Shown piece after piece: positions 1 to 10,389 of a stretch of DNA of 64,000 bases; position 1 is the first letter of the stretch, and each line of letters begins with the position of its first letter. Both the position numbers and the translations under genes were made by a program. The DNA is from JBDTSW01 sp963799815. GTDB lineage: Bacteria > Actinomycetota > Thermoleophilia > Solirubrobacterales > 70-9. The notes below the pieces were generated by a model, which ran no database searches, had not been told where the DNA came from, and saw only the letters and a list, made by a program, of their open reading frames with translations. The stretch spans positions 124,001-188,000 of the forward strand of contig CAWCYG010000007.1 of the NCBI GenBank assembly GCA_963799815.1, read 5' to 3'.

Positions 1-35
1 GCCGGCCAGTTCGATCACCCCGTTCTGATCGAGTG

Positions 36-404
36 ATGCGTCGCCCCGCCGCCGTGCTCGTCGTCACGGGGATTGCGTTCGCATGCGCCGCGCCGGCGTT
101 CGGCGGCAGCCCGTTCGTCGGGATCACGGCGACCGAGTTCGACCTCCAGCTCTCCCGGCAGAAGGTCAATCCGGGCCGGGGGGAGATCCAGTTGGTCAAC
201 GAGGGCGAGGATCCGCACGATCTCGTGATCAAGCGCGTCGGCTCGGATGTGCGCCGTCAGATCCCGGAGATCCCGAGCGGGGGAGATCCCGAAACGCTCG
301 AGCTCAGGTTCAAGCGCGGTTCGCGTTACATCATGTGGTGCTCGACCCTCGGCGGACAGCATCGCCAGCAGGGCATGGAGGCGGATCTCCGCGTCCGCAA
401 CTAG
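36..404 (+). CDS. Secreted cupredoxin-like small copper protein
   Basis: Predicted exported protein of 122 residues that probably carries a mononuclear (type 1) copper site and acts as an extracytoplasmic electron carrier or copper binder. Residues 1-23 form a signal peptide (two Arg, hydrophobic run, then APAFGG). The rest is a short beta-sandwich ending in a cupredoxin-like ligand set: His61 in DPHDLVI, then Cys102, His109 and Met114 in the C-terminal loop. That order is the usual cupredoxin one. ATG at 36 is preferred; a GTG lies immediately before it, and the frame stays open to the window edge, but the signal peptide argues against a longer form. The gene is convergent with the SnoaL-like gene. 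The fold call rests on ligand spacing only. Confidence 0.6.
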   Translation: MRRPAAVLVVTGIAFACAAPAFGGSPFVGITATEFDLQLSRQKVNPGRGEIQLVNEGEDPHDLVIKRVGSDVRRQIPEIPSGGDPETLELRFKRGSRYIMWCSTLGGQHRQQGMEADLRVRN

Positions 405-420
405 GCGTTTGCGGCCAGTC

Positions 421-1086
421 CTATCGCCGCGCGCGGCTGCGCACGCGCTTCAGCGCGCCGGCCGCGGCGGTGCGAGCGTTTGTAGCCGCGAACATCGCCT
501 TCTCGCCATGGGAGCCCTGTGGCGGTATCGCGCCCATCCGGCGTGCCAGTTCCAGCGCGTTCGTGTAGGCGCGGTTCTCGACGATCTCGCCATCAGCGAT
601 CGTCAGAAGGTCGAGCCCCTCGATCTCGATCGACGCGCCGGTCGCGGTCAGGCCCTCGAACTTGCCCGGGCCGCTGAACGTCGCCTGGGCGCTCCAGCGG
701 ACAGCGGCCTTGTCGCCGTAGGCGAGCATTTCCTCGACCTTGATCGCGAAGTCGGGAAAGGCGCGAAAGAGGCTGCCGAACCATTCGTGCAGGCCCTCGG
801 GCACACGCAGCGTGGCCATCCCGTAGAAATGGTCAAGGCTCCCCGTTCTCCAGCACGCGGCCATCGCGTCGGTGTCGCGCGCCGCGATCGCGTCGAAGTA
901 CGCCGTCGCAACCTGCTTCGCTGACGAGGGCTTTCCCTTCGGCGTCGACGAGGCCTTCCGCTTCGACGTGGACTTCGCCTTGGACGATGCCTTCGCCTTC
1001 GAGGACGACTTGGCCTTCGACGACGACTTCGCCTGCGTCTTCGCGACCTTGCCGCCCCTGGTCGTCTTGGCCTTCGCCGCCGCCAT
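421..1086 (-). CDS. SnoaL-like protein with lysine-rich, histone-H1-like N-terminal tail
   Basis: 221 residues. Residues 1 to about 55 are a low-complexity tail built from repeated Lys-Ala-Lys-Ser-Ser-Ser type units, like bacterial histone-H1-like or nucleoid-associated tails. Residues about 58-180 match the SnoaL/NTF2-like ester cyclase fold (AYFDAIAARDTDAMAACW, FPDFAIKVEEMLAYGDKAAVRW, FEGLTATG). The C-terminus is again basic (LKRVRSRARR). SnoaL-fold proteins usually bind or isomerise small organic molecules in the cytoplasm; no substrate can be read here. The tail may tether the protein to DNA or another polyanion. It ends a co-directional minus-strand run that begins with the aminotransferase at 5171. 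Confidence 0.7.
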   Translation of the reverse strand: MAAAKAKTTRGGKVAKTQAKSSSKAKSSSKAKASSKAKSTSKRKASSTPKGKPSSAKQVATAYFDAIAARDTDAMAACWRTGSLDHFYGMATLRVPEGLHEWFGSLFRAFPDFAIKVEEMLAYGDKAAVRWSAQATFSGPGKFEGLTATGASIEIEGLDLLTIADGEIVENRAYTNALELARRMGAIPPQGSHGEKAMFAATNARTAAAGALKRVRSRARR

Positions 1087-1098
1087 GGCCTCGGCAGC

Positions 1099-3105
<2,007 letters not shown>

Positions 3106-3111
3106 CTGGGC

Positions 3112-3570
3112 TCAGGCTACTCGGGGCGCTTCGGCCAGATCCTCCTTTGCCGCCTCGCCTGCCGGGTCGCCGCCGAGCTCGGCCTCCCGGCGGCGAATCG
3201 TGAGATCCGCGCGGCGGGTCCAACCGTCCGGCACGCGCGGTCCCAGCTCGCTTCGGTGATCGGAGATGAGGCAGTACGCCGCGTTCGTCAAGGGCTGGGC
3301 GGCGCTCATCAGGCGGCCGAGGAGCCGGCCGCCACGCAGGAGACCCATCACGAGCGGCAGCGCCTCGCCTCCGGAGCGCACGACGCAGTCGTCATCCACA
3401 AGGTGAAAGGAGGCGAAGCGGTCCTCCTCGCTCATGCCCGGAAGGAGATCGGCGGCGAGCGCGTCCTGCAGGGCAACGGGACGGATGGCCCGCTCACGAT
3501 CGCGCGTCAGGAACGCGCCCAGCACCGTGCGGCAAAAACCGCAGTCCTGGTCGTAGAGGAGCGTCGTCAT
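3112..3570 (-). CDS. Thiol-disulfide oxidoreductase, DCC family (DUF393)
   Basis: 152 residues. The N-terminus reads LLYDQDCGFCRTVLG, the D-x-x-C-x-x-C signature of DCC proteins, with Cys10 and Cys13. A conserved C-terminal part follows (AAYCLISDHRSELG). Family members are small cytoplasmic proteins thought to catalyse or sense thiol-disulfide exchange. It sits between the L7/L12-like small gene and the YyaL-like gene in the same minus-strand run. Pairing a DCC protein with a second thioredoxin-fold protein suggests a redox function for this pair, but that is inference from proximity. Confidence 0.8.
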   Translation of the reverse strand: MTTLLYDQDCGFCRTVLGAFLTRDRERAIRPVALQDALAADLLPGMSEEDRFASFHLVDDDCVVRSGGEALPLVMGLLRGGRLLGRLMSAAQPLTNAAYCLISDHRSELGPRVPDGWTRRADLTIRRREAELGGDPAGEAAKEDLAEAPRVA

Positions 3571-3606
3571 TGCGATTCGGCTACCCCCGCGACCTGGGCG
3601 GAAGCG

Positions 3607-3780
3607 TCAAGCGCCGCGCAGCTCCCGGGTGGCGCGGGTCAGCGCGGCCATCGCCTGGGCCATATCGGCCCCGGTCTCATCCTGATAGCGCCGCAGAGCC
3701 TCTCGCGGCTTGCCCGCCTCGATCAGTGCGCGCACCTCCTCGGACGCGGCCGGCACCGCGCCTCGCTGCTCCGAGGTCAA
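3607..3780 (-). CDS. Small protein resembling the ribosomal L7/L12 C-terminal helix region
   Basis: 57 residues from a TTG start whose last two bases lie in the stop codon of the upstream aminotransferase (TTGA overlap, 3777-3780), implying translational coupling. The core reads EEVRALIEAGKPREALRRYQDETGADMAQAMAAL. This follows the pattern of the L7/L12 C-terminal domain (LI-x-x-GKK-x-EAI-x-x-Y-x-x-x-TG-x-x-L-x-x-A), which recurs in small actinobacterial proteins of unknown function. The frame remains open upstream to 3867, but that part only shadows the aminotransferase. A GTG nine codons downstream is another possible start. Function unknown. Confidence 0.55.
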   Translation of the reverse strand: MTSEQRGAVPAASEEVRALIEAGKPREALRRYQDETGADMAQAMAALTRATRELRGA

Positions 3781-5171
3781 CCGTCGGTGACGTCGCTCGC
3801 GAAGGACTCGAACGCGTTCAGATAGCGCTCCACGTCTTCGTCGGAGTGGGCGATCGACAGCGTCCACTCCTCCTCGACACCCGGCGTCATGAAGATGCCG
3901 TTGTTCATGTGATAGAGCCAGCCGAGCGTCGCGAGCTCACCATCGACAGTCTGGAGATAGTCGCGGTACTCACGCAGCGGCTCGGGCGCGAAGACCACGC
4001 ACCCCTTCGCTCCCATTCCCTCCGTGTAGGCGGGGAGCCCGTACTTCTCGACGATCTCGGCGCAGGCGGCCTTGAGCTTCTCGTTCGTGGTTTCGAGCTG
4101 CTCGTAGGCGTCGGCGACGAGGACCTCGGTGAGGGTGGCCTGCGCGGCCGCCATCACCAGCGGGTTCCCGTTGAACGTCCCGTACTGGTGCACGCGCCCG
4201 GACGAGACGAGCTCGGCGATCTCCTCGGTCATCCCGATCGCGCCGCCCGGATAGCCGCCGCAGGTGGCCTTGGCGAGAGTGACCATGTCGGGCTGCACGC
4301 CGAAGCGCCTGGTGGCGCCGCCGTAGGAGATGGTCGCGCCCGTCTTCACCTCGTCGAAGATCAGCTTGACCCCGTGCTGCGTGCAGAGTTCGCGCACGCG
4401 CTCGAGGTAGCCCTCGACCGGCGGGATGATGTTGATGTTCATCATCGCCGGCTCCATGATCAGCCCGGCCACCCGACCCTCCAGCTTGCCGAGCACGCTC
4501 TCGAGCGCGTCGGCGTCGTTGAAGGGGACCGCGCGCGTCAGCTCCGTGAGCGCCTTCGGATAGCCCTCCCCGTAGACGACCGAGCGGGGGTCGTCGCGCT
4601 CGCCGAGCTCTTCGAGGTCGGGGTAGACGGAGACCATCACCGCGTCGTGGTGACCGTGGTAGGAGCCCTCGATCTTGAGGATCATGTCCCTGCCGGTGGC
4701 GCCGCGGGAGAGGTGGACAGCGTCCATGGTCGACTCGGTGCCGGAGTTGGTAAAGCGCCACTGCGGCAGGTTGAACCGTCTCTGCAGCTCCTCGGCGACG
4801 ACGATCGAGCCGTCGGTGGGCGCCGCGAAGTGGGTTCCCTCATCGACGCGAGCCTTGACGGCGGCTCCCACGGTCGGATTCGCGTGACCGATCACGACCA
4901 CGCCGAAGCCGTTATGGAAGTCGGTGTACTCGTTGCCGTCGACGTCCCAGACGCGTGAGCCTTCGCCGCGGTCGATGTAGACGGGCCACGGATCGTTCTC
5001 CTGGAAGGACGAGGGGACGCCGCCCGGCATCACCTTTACCGCGCGCTCGTAGCGGCGGTTCGACTCGGGAGTGCGATCGGCGAACTTCTTGAGCTCGCGC
5101 TCGGTCAGTTCCTTGACTCGGCCCCTGTCGATCGATGTCGCGGTGCCCGTCGTGGTCGTCTGGACTGTCAT
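3777..5171 (-). CDS. Class III aminotransferase, glutamate-1-semialdehyde 2,1-aminomutase-like
   Basis: 464 residues, PLP-dependent fold type I. Visible hallmarks are SNRRYERAVKVMPGGVPSS near residue 40, the phosphate-binding NSGTES motif at 142-147, YHGHHDAV at 171-178, the PLP-ring aspartate in IFDEV (Asp273) and the Schiff-base lysine in TLAKATCGGYPGGA (Lys301). This layout is shared by GSA aminomutase (hemL) and by broader actinobacterial GSA-like aminotransferases. The long N-terminus and divergent substrate-loop residues, with no haem gene nearby, make a different amino or keto substrate as likely as haem synthesis. It heads the minus-strand run and is divergent from the dioxygenase at 5307. 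Confidence 0.85.
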   Translation of the reverse strand: MTVQTTTTGTATSIDRGRVKELTERELKKFADRTPESNRRYERAVKVMPGGVPSSFQENDPWPVYIDRGEGSRVWDVDGNEYTDFHNGFGVVVIGHANPTVGAAVKARVDEGTHFAAPTDGSIVVAEELQRRFNLPQWRFTNSGTESTMDAVHLSRGATGRDMILKIEGSYHGHHDAVMVSVYPDLEELGERDDPRSVVYGEGYPKALTELTRAVPFNDADALESVLGKLEGRVAGLIMEPAMMNINIIPPVEGYLERVRELCTQHGVKLIFDEVKTGATISYGGATRRFGVQPDMVTLAKATCGGYPGGAIGMTEEIAELVSSGRVHQYGTFNGNPLVMAAAQATLTEVLVADAYEQLETTNEKLKAACAEIVEKYGLPAYTEGMGAKGCVVFAPEPLREYRDYLQTVDGELATLGWLYHMNNGIFMTPGVEEEWTLSIAHSDEDVERYLNAFESFASDVTDG

Positions 5172-5306
5172 CCTCGTCCTGCTTCCTTCCGGGTATCAAG
5201 TGGTTCCCGGGAGCGTACCGTCCGGCTGGGGGCTGCCGTGTACAAGCCTCCCCCGGCGACTGCGCCGGTCCGGCGTCGCACGTCGGCTATAACGACTGGA
5301 GGAACG
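5172..5306. promoter_or_regulatory. Divergent intergenic region between aminotransferase and dioxygenase genes
   Basis: About 135 bases with no open frame of note. It must hold both outward promoters. TATAAC at 5288-5293 could be a -10 box for the plus-strand gene, and GGAGG at 5298-5302 is a clear ribosome binding site for the ATG at 5307. If that -10 box is used the leader is very short. No convincing -35 box or long palindrome was seen. Confidence 0.3.
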
Positions 5307-6230
5307 ATGCAGCTAGAGGGAATCCACCACATCACCGCGATCACCGGCGACGCCCAGCGAAACGTCGACTTCTACGCAGGCACCCTGGGCCTGCGCATGG
5401 TGAAGAAGACGGTGAACCAGGACCAGCCGACGGTCTACCACCTCTTCTACGCAGACGAGAAGGGCTCGCCCGGGGCGGACCTCACGTTCTTCGAGTTCAG
5501 GGGCGCGCCCCCGGGGCGCGCCGGCGCCGGGATGGTGCATCGCGTCGTCTGGCGCGTTGCCTCGGAGGATGCGCTCCAGTTCTGGGCCGAGCGCCTGGGC
5601 GCTGCGGGCACGGAGGCCAGGCGCGAGAACGGCTCGCTGCGTTTCGCCGACCCGGAGGGCCTGGAGCACGAGCTCGCCGTGGTGGAGACCTCCGACGAAC
5701 CGCTCATCGCCGACCACCCCGAGGTGCCGCGTGAGCTTGCGCTGCAGGGCTTTCACGCAGCGCACGCCTACGCCGGCGACCCGGCCGCGAGCGCCGCGCT
5801 TTTGGGCGAGGCGCTCGGCTTCGCCGGTGAAGGCTCTGAGTGGGAAGCACGCGGCGAGCGCCGCGGCGGGCTCTGGATCTACGACGAGCCGCCGAGCGAG
5901 CCGGGCGTGCAGGCGGCGGGTACCGTCCACCACATCGCCTGGGCGTCGGAGATGGACGACCACGAGCATTGGCGCCGGCGCGCGATCGAGGGCGGAGCGC
6001 ATCCCACCCAGGTGATCGACAGGTTCTGGTTTCGCTCGATCTACTTCCGAGAGCCGAGCGGCGTGCTCTTCGAGATCGCCACGCTCGGCCCGGGCTTCGA
6101 GGTCGACGAGGATCCCGAGCACCTGGGCGAGAAGCTGATCCTGCCGCCGTTCCTCGAGGACCGCCGCCAGGAGATCGAGGCCGCGCTCGTTCCCGTGACC
6201 AATCCTCGCGCCACCTCGACAGCGTCATGA
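5307..6230 (+). CDS. Ring-cleaving dioxygenase, VOC/glyoxalase family (MhqO/MhqA-like)
   Basis: 307 residues with two vicinal-oxygen-chelate modules. The first opens with QLEGIHHITAITGD (metal-ligand His) and runs NVDFYAGTLGLRMVKKTVNQDQ, the typical start of the MhqO/LinE-like hydroquinone dioxygenase group. The second contains GTVHHIAWAS near residue 210 and a C-terminal FEIATLGPGFEVDED. Such enzymes use Fe(II) to open hydroquinone-type rings or act in quinone detoxification. The start is fixed by GGAGG at 5298-5302, 4 nt before the ATG. Its stop overlaps the start of the next gene (ATGA), so it is co-translated with the HtrA-like protease. Confidence 0.85.
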   Translation: MQLEGIHHITAITGDAQRNVDFYAGTLGLRMVKKTVNQDQPTVYHLFYADEKGSPGADLTFFEFRGAPPGRAGAGMVHRVVWRVASEDALQFWAERLGAAGTEARRENGSLRFADPEGLEHELAVVETSDEPLIADHPEVPRELALQGFHAAHAYAGDPAASAALLGEALGFAGEGSEWEARGERRGGLWIYDEPPSEPGVQAAGTVHHIAWASEMDDHEHWRRRAIEGGAHPTQVIDRFWFRSIYFREPSGVLFEIATLGPGFEVDEDPEHLGEKLILPPFLEDRRQEIEAALVPVTNPRATSTAS

Positions 6231-7246
6231 CCCGGACGCTTCGCCTGGTCGCGTCCGCGAACGCAGCGGCGAACGGATCCGGCGCTGAGCGGGCGCGTGG
6301 ACGCCCCGGCGATGAGGCGCTCGACGCGTACTCACGAACTGTCACCGAGGTGGCGGGGCGGCTGGCGCCGGCGGTTGCGAGCCTGCGTGTGATGCGCCGG
6401 ACCCGCCGTGGCTCGATGCCCGTGGGCGCGGGCAGCGGCGTGGCGGTCTCGGCTGACGGCTTTCTGCTGACCTCGGCCCACGTGGTGGGAGAGCGGGGCG
6501 CCAGCGGGCGCGCCGCCTTCGACGACGGGCGCGAGCTGCGCTTCGACGTCGTCGGCTCGGATCCCCTCTCCGACCTCGCGATCATCCGCACTGACGAGGG
6601 CGAGCTTCCGCCGGCGGAGCTGGGCGACGCCGACGAGCTGCGCGTGGGTCAGCTCGTTGTCGCGATCGGCAACCCGCATGGGCTGGCGGGCTCGGTGACG
6701 GCCGGCGTCGTCTCGGCCCTCGGGCGTTCGCTACCCGCGGGCGACCGCCGGCGTGCTCGCATCATCGACAACGTGATTCAGACCGACGCGGCGCTCAACC
6801 CCGGCAACTCGGGAGGAGCGCTCGCTGATGGCGCCGGTCGCCTGGTGGGGATCAACACCGCCGTCGCCGGCATCGGCCTCGGCCTCGCCGTGCCCGTGAA
6901 CGCCGCGACCCGGGCGATCGTCGGCGAGCTCATCGCCACCGGCCGCGTCCGTCGTGCCTTCCTCGGGATCGCCGGCGGCCCCCGTCCCCTGCCTCCGAAC
7001 GCCCGGCGCGGGCGGGCGCAGCGCGAGGCCGTCGAGGTGATCGAGGTCGTTACCGCGAGTCCCGCAGACCGGGCGGGTCTCCGTGACGGAGACCTCGTGC
7101 TCGAGCTGGACGGCCGCCAGGTGCGAAGCGCCACCGACCTGCAGCGGATGATGGTCGCAGGCTTGATCGGCAGGCCCGTGCCGGTGCTGGTGTGGCGGGC
7201 CGGGGAGGAGCTCAGCCTCGAGCTCACCCCCGACGAGCTGAACTGA
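6227..7246 (+). CDS. Trypsin-like serine protease with PDZ domain (HtrA/DegP-like)
   Basis: 339 residues. The protease domain holds the triad His85 (LTSAHVV), Asp116 (SDLAII) and Ser195 (NPGNSGGAL). A PDZ domain follows at about 235-330 (VVTASPADRAGLRDGDLVLELDG). HtrA enzymes degrade misfolded proteins. There is no signal peptide or transmembrane segment at the N-terminus, so this looks like a cytoplasmic member, unlike membrane-anchored actinobacterial HtrA proteins. The ATG at 6227 overlaps the TGA of the dioxygenase gene. An in-frame extension upstream to 5840 only shadows that gene and is rejected. Confidence 0.9.
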   Translation: MTRTLRLVASANAAANGSGAERARGRPGDEALDAYSRTVTEVAGRLAPAVASLRVMRRTRRGSMPVGAGSGVAVSADGFLLTSAHVVGERGASGRAAFDDGRELRFDVVGSDPLSDLAIIRTDEGELPPAELGDADELRVGQLVVAIGNPHGLAGSVTAGVVSALGRSLPAGDRRRARIIDNVIQTDAALNPGNSGGALADGAGRLVGINTAVAGIGLGLAVPVNAATRAIVGELIATGRVRRAFLGIAGGPRPLPPNARRGRAQREAVEVIEVVTASPADRAGLRDGDLVLELDGRQVRSATDLQRMMVAGLIGRPVPVLVWRAGEELSLELTPDELN

Positions 7247-7267
7247 CTTCTCCCTCCGGGCTCTATG

Positions 7268-7281
7268 CGAACATGTGTTCG
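7268..7281. promoter_or_regulatory. LexA (SOS) box overlapping the start codon of the radical SAM gene
   Basis: The 14-mer CGAACATGTGTTCG matches the Gram-positive LexA operator CGAAC-R-N-R-Y-GTTCG at every position. The GTG start codon (7275-7277) lies inside it. No ribosome binding site is visible upstream, so the transcript may be leaderless with the operator on the transcription start. Repression by LexA and induction by DNA damage are inferred. Confidence 0.7.
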
Positions 7282-8231
7282 TGCGCTGGGAGCATCTCGA
7301 AAAGGGGAAGGAGCGGCAGCAGAGCCTGCCGGGGTTGAGCGAGCCGGTTGTGCGGACGTTCGACGCGCCCGAGGCCGTCGGCATCCGCTTTCACGAGATC
7401 CACGCCCGGACGGCGATCAACGCCGTGCCAAAGCAGTCGCGCATGTTCTTCCGCTGGACGATCAACCCTTACAGGGGTTGCACGCACGCTTGCCTCTACT
7501 GCTTCGCTCGCCCCACCCACACCTACCTCGACCTGAACGCGCGGGAGGACTTCGAGCGGGAGATCGTCGTCAAGGTGAACACGCCCGAGCGCGTGCGGGC
7601 CGACCTCTCGAAGCGCGCTTGGAGGGGCGAGCACGTCGCGCTGGGGACGAACACCGATCCCTACCAGTGGGTCGAAGGGCGCTACCGGATCACGCGCGGC
7701 GTCTGGGAGGCGATGCGGGACTTCCGCAACCCGTGCTCGGTCCTCACCAAATCGCCGCTTCTCCTCCGCGACCTCGACCTCTTCCGGGAGCTGGTCGAGG
7801 TGACGGAGTTCTCAGCGAACCTTTCGATCCCGACGCTCGAGGAAAAGGTCTGGCGGCAGACCGAGCCGCACACGCCGCACCCGCGGACACGCATCGAGGC
7901 CGTTGCCGAGCTCAGGCGGAACGGCATCCCCTCGAACGTGCTCATCGCGCCGCTCATGCCGGGGATAAACGACGCGCCTGAGCAGGTGGAGAAGCTGCTT
8001 GAGCTCTGCGGCGAGGCGGGCGCGGGCAACGTGACCCCGATCGGCCTGCATCTTCGAGGAGAGGTCCGCGACATCTTCTTCGACTGGCTGCGGCAGTACC
8101 GGCCCGACCTGATCCCGCGCTACGAGCACCTCTATCAGCGTGGGGCCTACCTGCCAACCGCGGAGCGAAAGCGCCTCGCCGCCCTCGCCGCCGGGCGGCG
8201 CAAGGCCGGCAACGCCCGCGGGGTCGCTTAG
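7275..8231 (+). CDS. Radical SAM protein, Rv2578c / SplB-like family
   Basis: 318 residues. The radical SAM cluster motif CTHACLYC gives Cys69, Cys73 and Cys76 (C-x3-C-x2-C) and is followed by FARPTHTYLDL. The family, typified by Mycobacterium tuberculosis Rv2578c, is related to spore photoproduct lyase-like radical SAM proteins. Other landmarks are GTNTDPYQ, TKSPLLLRD and APLMPGIND. A DNA-repair role fits the LexA box over its start codon, but the substrate is not established. The GTG at 7275 is chosen because MFVRWEHLEKG begins a family-like N-terminus and lies exactly in the box. The 3' end overlaps the convergent GGDEF/HD-GYP gene by 4 bases. Confidence 0.88.
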   Translation: MFVRWEHLEKGKERQQSLPGLSEPVVRTFDAPEAVGIRFHEIHARTAINAVPKQSRMFFRWTINPYRGCTHACLYCFARPTHTYLDLNAREDFEREIVVKVNTPERVRADLSKRAWRGEHVALGTNTDPYQWVEGRYRITRGVWEAMRDFRNPCSVLTKSPLLLRDLDLFRELVEVTEFSANLSIPTLEEKVWRQTEPHTPHPRTRIEAVAELRRNGIPSNVLIAPLMPGINDAPEQVEKLLELCGEAGAGNVTPIGLHLRGEVRDIFFDWLRQYRPDLIPRYEHLYQRGAYLPTAERKRLAALAAGRRKAGNARGVA

Positions 8232-10282
8232 ATCTCGCCGTCGCCGGGGCTGCCCGGCGCCGAAGCCGCCTGCCGTTCCTCTACAAGGCGGCAGAACATC
8301 TCCGCAATTCGCGGCTCGAACTTCGCGCCGGCGTCGGCTCGGATCTCGGCGAGGGCGTCCGCCACGCTCATGCTCGGCGAGTACACCCGCTCGGAGCGCA
8401 TCGCGTCGAAGGCGTCGCAGACGAAGATGATGCGCGAGGCGAGGGGGATGTCTGCGCCGGCCGTTCCGTCGGGGTACCCGGCTCCGTCCCAGCGCTCGTG
8501 GGACGAGCGCACCACGCGTGCCACGGGCGCCAGCGCCGGTGAGACGCCGAGGATGCGTTCCCCGATCAGCGTGTGCTTGCGCACCAGCTCCCACTCCAGC
8601 TCGTCGAGGGGGCCAGGCTTGGCGAGGATCTCGTCGGGGATCGCGATCTTGCCGATGTCGTGGAATTCGGCCGCTCGCATGAGGACATCCACGTCCTCCG
8701 CCGGCAGCTCGAGCTCGCGCGCGAGCCTCGCGGCCAGCGAGACGACCCTTCCCTGGTGCTCGCTCACGGTCGGCTCGCGCTCGCGCAGGATGCGGGTGAG
8801 CAGATCATGGGTCTGGCGGTCGACCCTGCCCGGCCTCGCGCCCTTCTCGGCGTACATGCGGTTGTCCGCGAGCCTCAGGGCGGCGCTCGCCGAAGCGGCC
8901 TCCAGCGGCAGCCGCACGACGCCGCCCGAGGCGCCGATCTCAAACCCATCGCCCCTGGCGGTCAGCGCTGCCCGGGCCCCCTCGACGACGGCGGCCATGG
9001 GACGGTCGCCGGGGTCAACGAGGACGCAGAACTCGTCCCCGCCGAGCCGGTAGGCGGCGCCGTCGGAACGGACGACGGACTGCAGGCTTCGGCCGAGGCG
9101 ACGAAGCAGCGCGTCGCCGGCGGGATGGCCGAAGCTGTCGTTGTAGGCCTTGAAGCCATCGAGGTCGAACAGAGCGAAGACCCGGTTGCGCGGCCCTCGG
9201 GCATCCAGGAGCCGCTCCAGGTGGGTGAACATCTGACGGCGGTTGCCGAGCCCCGTGAGGGGGTCCGTGACCGCATCCGAGTGGAGCGTGTTCATCAGTC
9301 GCACGTTTTCCCGCGCGCTTGCGGCCAGGCGCACCAGCACCAGCACGAGCGTTGCCGCGGCCAGCCAGACGGAGATGGCGTTGACCGACTCGAACTGGTC
9401 CCAGATCATCACTCCGATCGCGATCGAGGCGAAGATCGAGGGGGCGAGGCTGGACGCCCGATATGCCGGTCCGCGCATTGGTCGGTCGGGAACCGGGAAG
9501 AGGGCGGCCGCGCCGATCAGGAGGGCACCCACGAGCCAGCCGTTGTCAAGCCACCCGACCGAGTAGGAGCTGGTCGCCTCCGCGTAGAGGTAGTACGAGT
9601 CGGAGATCCCCCAGACGAGCAGACCCGCGAGCAGGGTGAGAATCGCCCCCGCGTTCCGGATCCCGCCAACGATCAGGGCGCCGACGAGCAACGCGATCAG
9701 CAAGAGATCGCCGAGCGGATAGGCCATGTTCGTGATCACGGCAGCGGTATCACCGCGCGTCAGGCCAACGAGGGTGGGGGCGAGCACCGCGGTCCCAAAC
9801 GCCGCCGCCGCGAGCGCCCCGATCGCGCCGTCGAGCCAACTCGCCGGACTGAGATTGCCGATTCGGCCGCTGACGAGCAGGACGACGCCGACGTAGAAGC
9901 AGGGCAGGGCGGCGAGGTAGCCGACGTCCGCCCACGAGGGATACGGGATCTTGTCCACGCCCTCGAAAGCGAGCGTCCAGTAGAGGTCGGCGAGGGCCCA
10001 GCTGAGCAGGCCGACTCCGAGTGCGATCCAGGCTCCGCTCAGCACCCGCGAGGCGGACGCCCGCACCAAACAGGCGATCCCCGGCAGCAGAATCGCGCCG
10101 TTGTAGGCATAGATCTCGGCGGCGTCGTAGAGCCAGGCCGGCTTCCCCACCGCGAGGTACCCCGCGTATAGGAGCAGGCACAGGACCGCGAGCACGAACA
10201 AGGCTTGCACCACGCGCTCGGGGCTGGGACGTTGGAATCTCATCGACGCCAGCTCCCCACGGCTGGCGCTCATGTTCGCCAT
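8228..10282 (-). CDS. Membrane GGDEF diguanylate cyclase fused to HD-GYP phosphodiesterase
   Basis: 684 residues. Residues about 25-320 contain some eight to nine hydrophobic segments, a membrane sensory region. The GGDEF domain (about 335-490) has an intact GGDEF at 414-418 and the TDPLTGLGNRR entry motif, but no clear RxxD inhibitory site in front. The HD-GYP domain (about 500-680) has His541-Asp542 in FHDIGKIAIPD and the GYP signature at 602-604 in HERWDGAGYPDG. The protein could therefore both make and degrade cyclic di-GMP. It is monocistronic and convergent with the radical SAM gene. The ATG at 10282 is used; a second Met lies four codons in. Confidence 0.9.
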   Translation of the reverse strand: MANMSASRGELASMRFQRPSPERVVQALFVLAVLCLLLYAGYLAVGKPAWLYDAAEIYAYNGAILLPGIACLVRASASRVLSGAWIALGVGLLSWALADLYWTLAFEGVDKIPYPSWADVGYLAALPCFYVGVVLLVSGRIGNLSPASWLDGAIGALAAAAFGTAVLAPTLVGLTRGDTAAVITNMAYPLGDLLLIALLVGALIVGGIRNAGAILTLLAGLLVWGISDSYYLYAEATSSYSVGWLDNGWLVGALLIGAAALFPVPDRPMRGPAYRASSLAPSIFASIAIGVMIWDQFESVNAISVWLAAATLVLVLVRLAASARENVRLMNTLHSDAVTDPLTGLGNRRQMFTHLERLLDARGPRNRVFALFDLDGFKAYNDSFGHPAGDALLRRLGRSLQSVVRSDGAAYRLGGDEFCVLVDPGDRPMAAVVEGARAALTARGDGFEIGASGGVVRLPLEAASASAALRLADNRMYAEKGARPGRVDRQTHDLLTRILREREPTVSEHQGRVVSLAARLARELELPAEDVDVLMRAAEFHDIGKIAIPDEILAKPGPLDELEWELVRKHTLIGERILGVSPALAPVARVVRSSHERWDGAGYPDGTAGADIPLASRIIFVCDAFDAMRSERVYSPSMSVADALAEIRADAGAKFEPRIAEMFCRLVEERQAASAPGSPGDGEI

Positions 10283-10389
10283 GCCTCTCTATATCGGCAC
10301 GGGAGCCGCGTGGGTCAAGGCCACGAGGCGGTGCGAGGTCGCTGTTTCAACGATCGACCTTCGTGGAATAGACCCAAGAGAGGAGAAAG

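Noticed and set aside
5313..6122. 269-codon minus-strand frame across the dioxygenase
   Set aside because: No family motif and fully inside a convincing VOC gene with a ribosome binding site.
8573..10171. 532-codon plus-strand open frame antisense to the GGDEF/HD-GYP gene
   Set aside because: Typical GC-rich shadow frame: Arg/Gly/Pro-rich product with no domain, while the minus strand encodes clear catalytic motifs.
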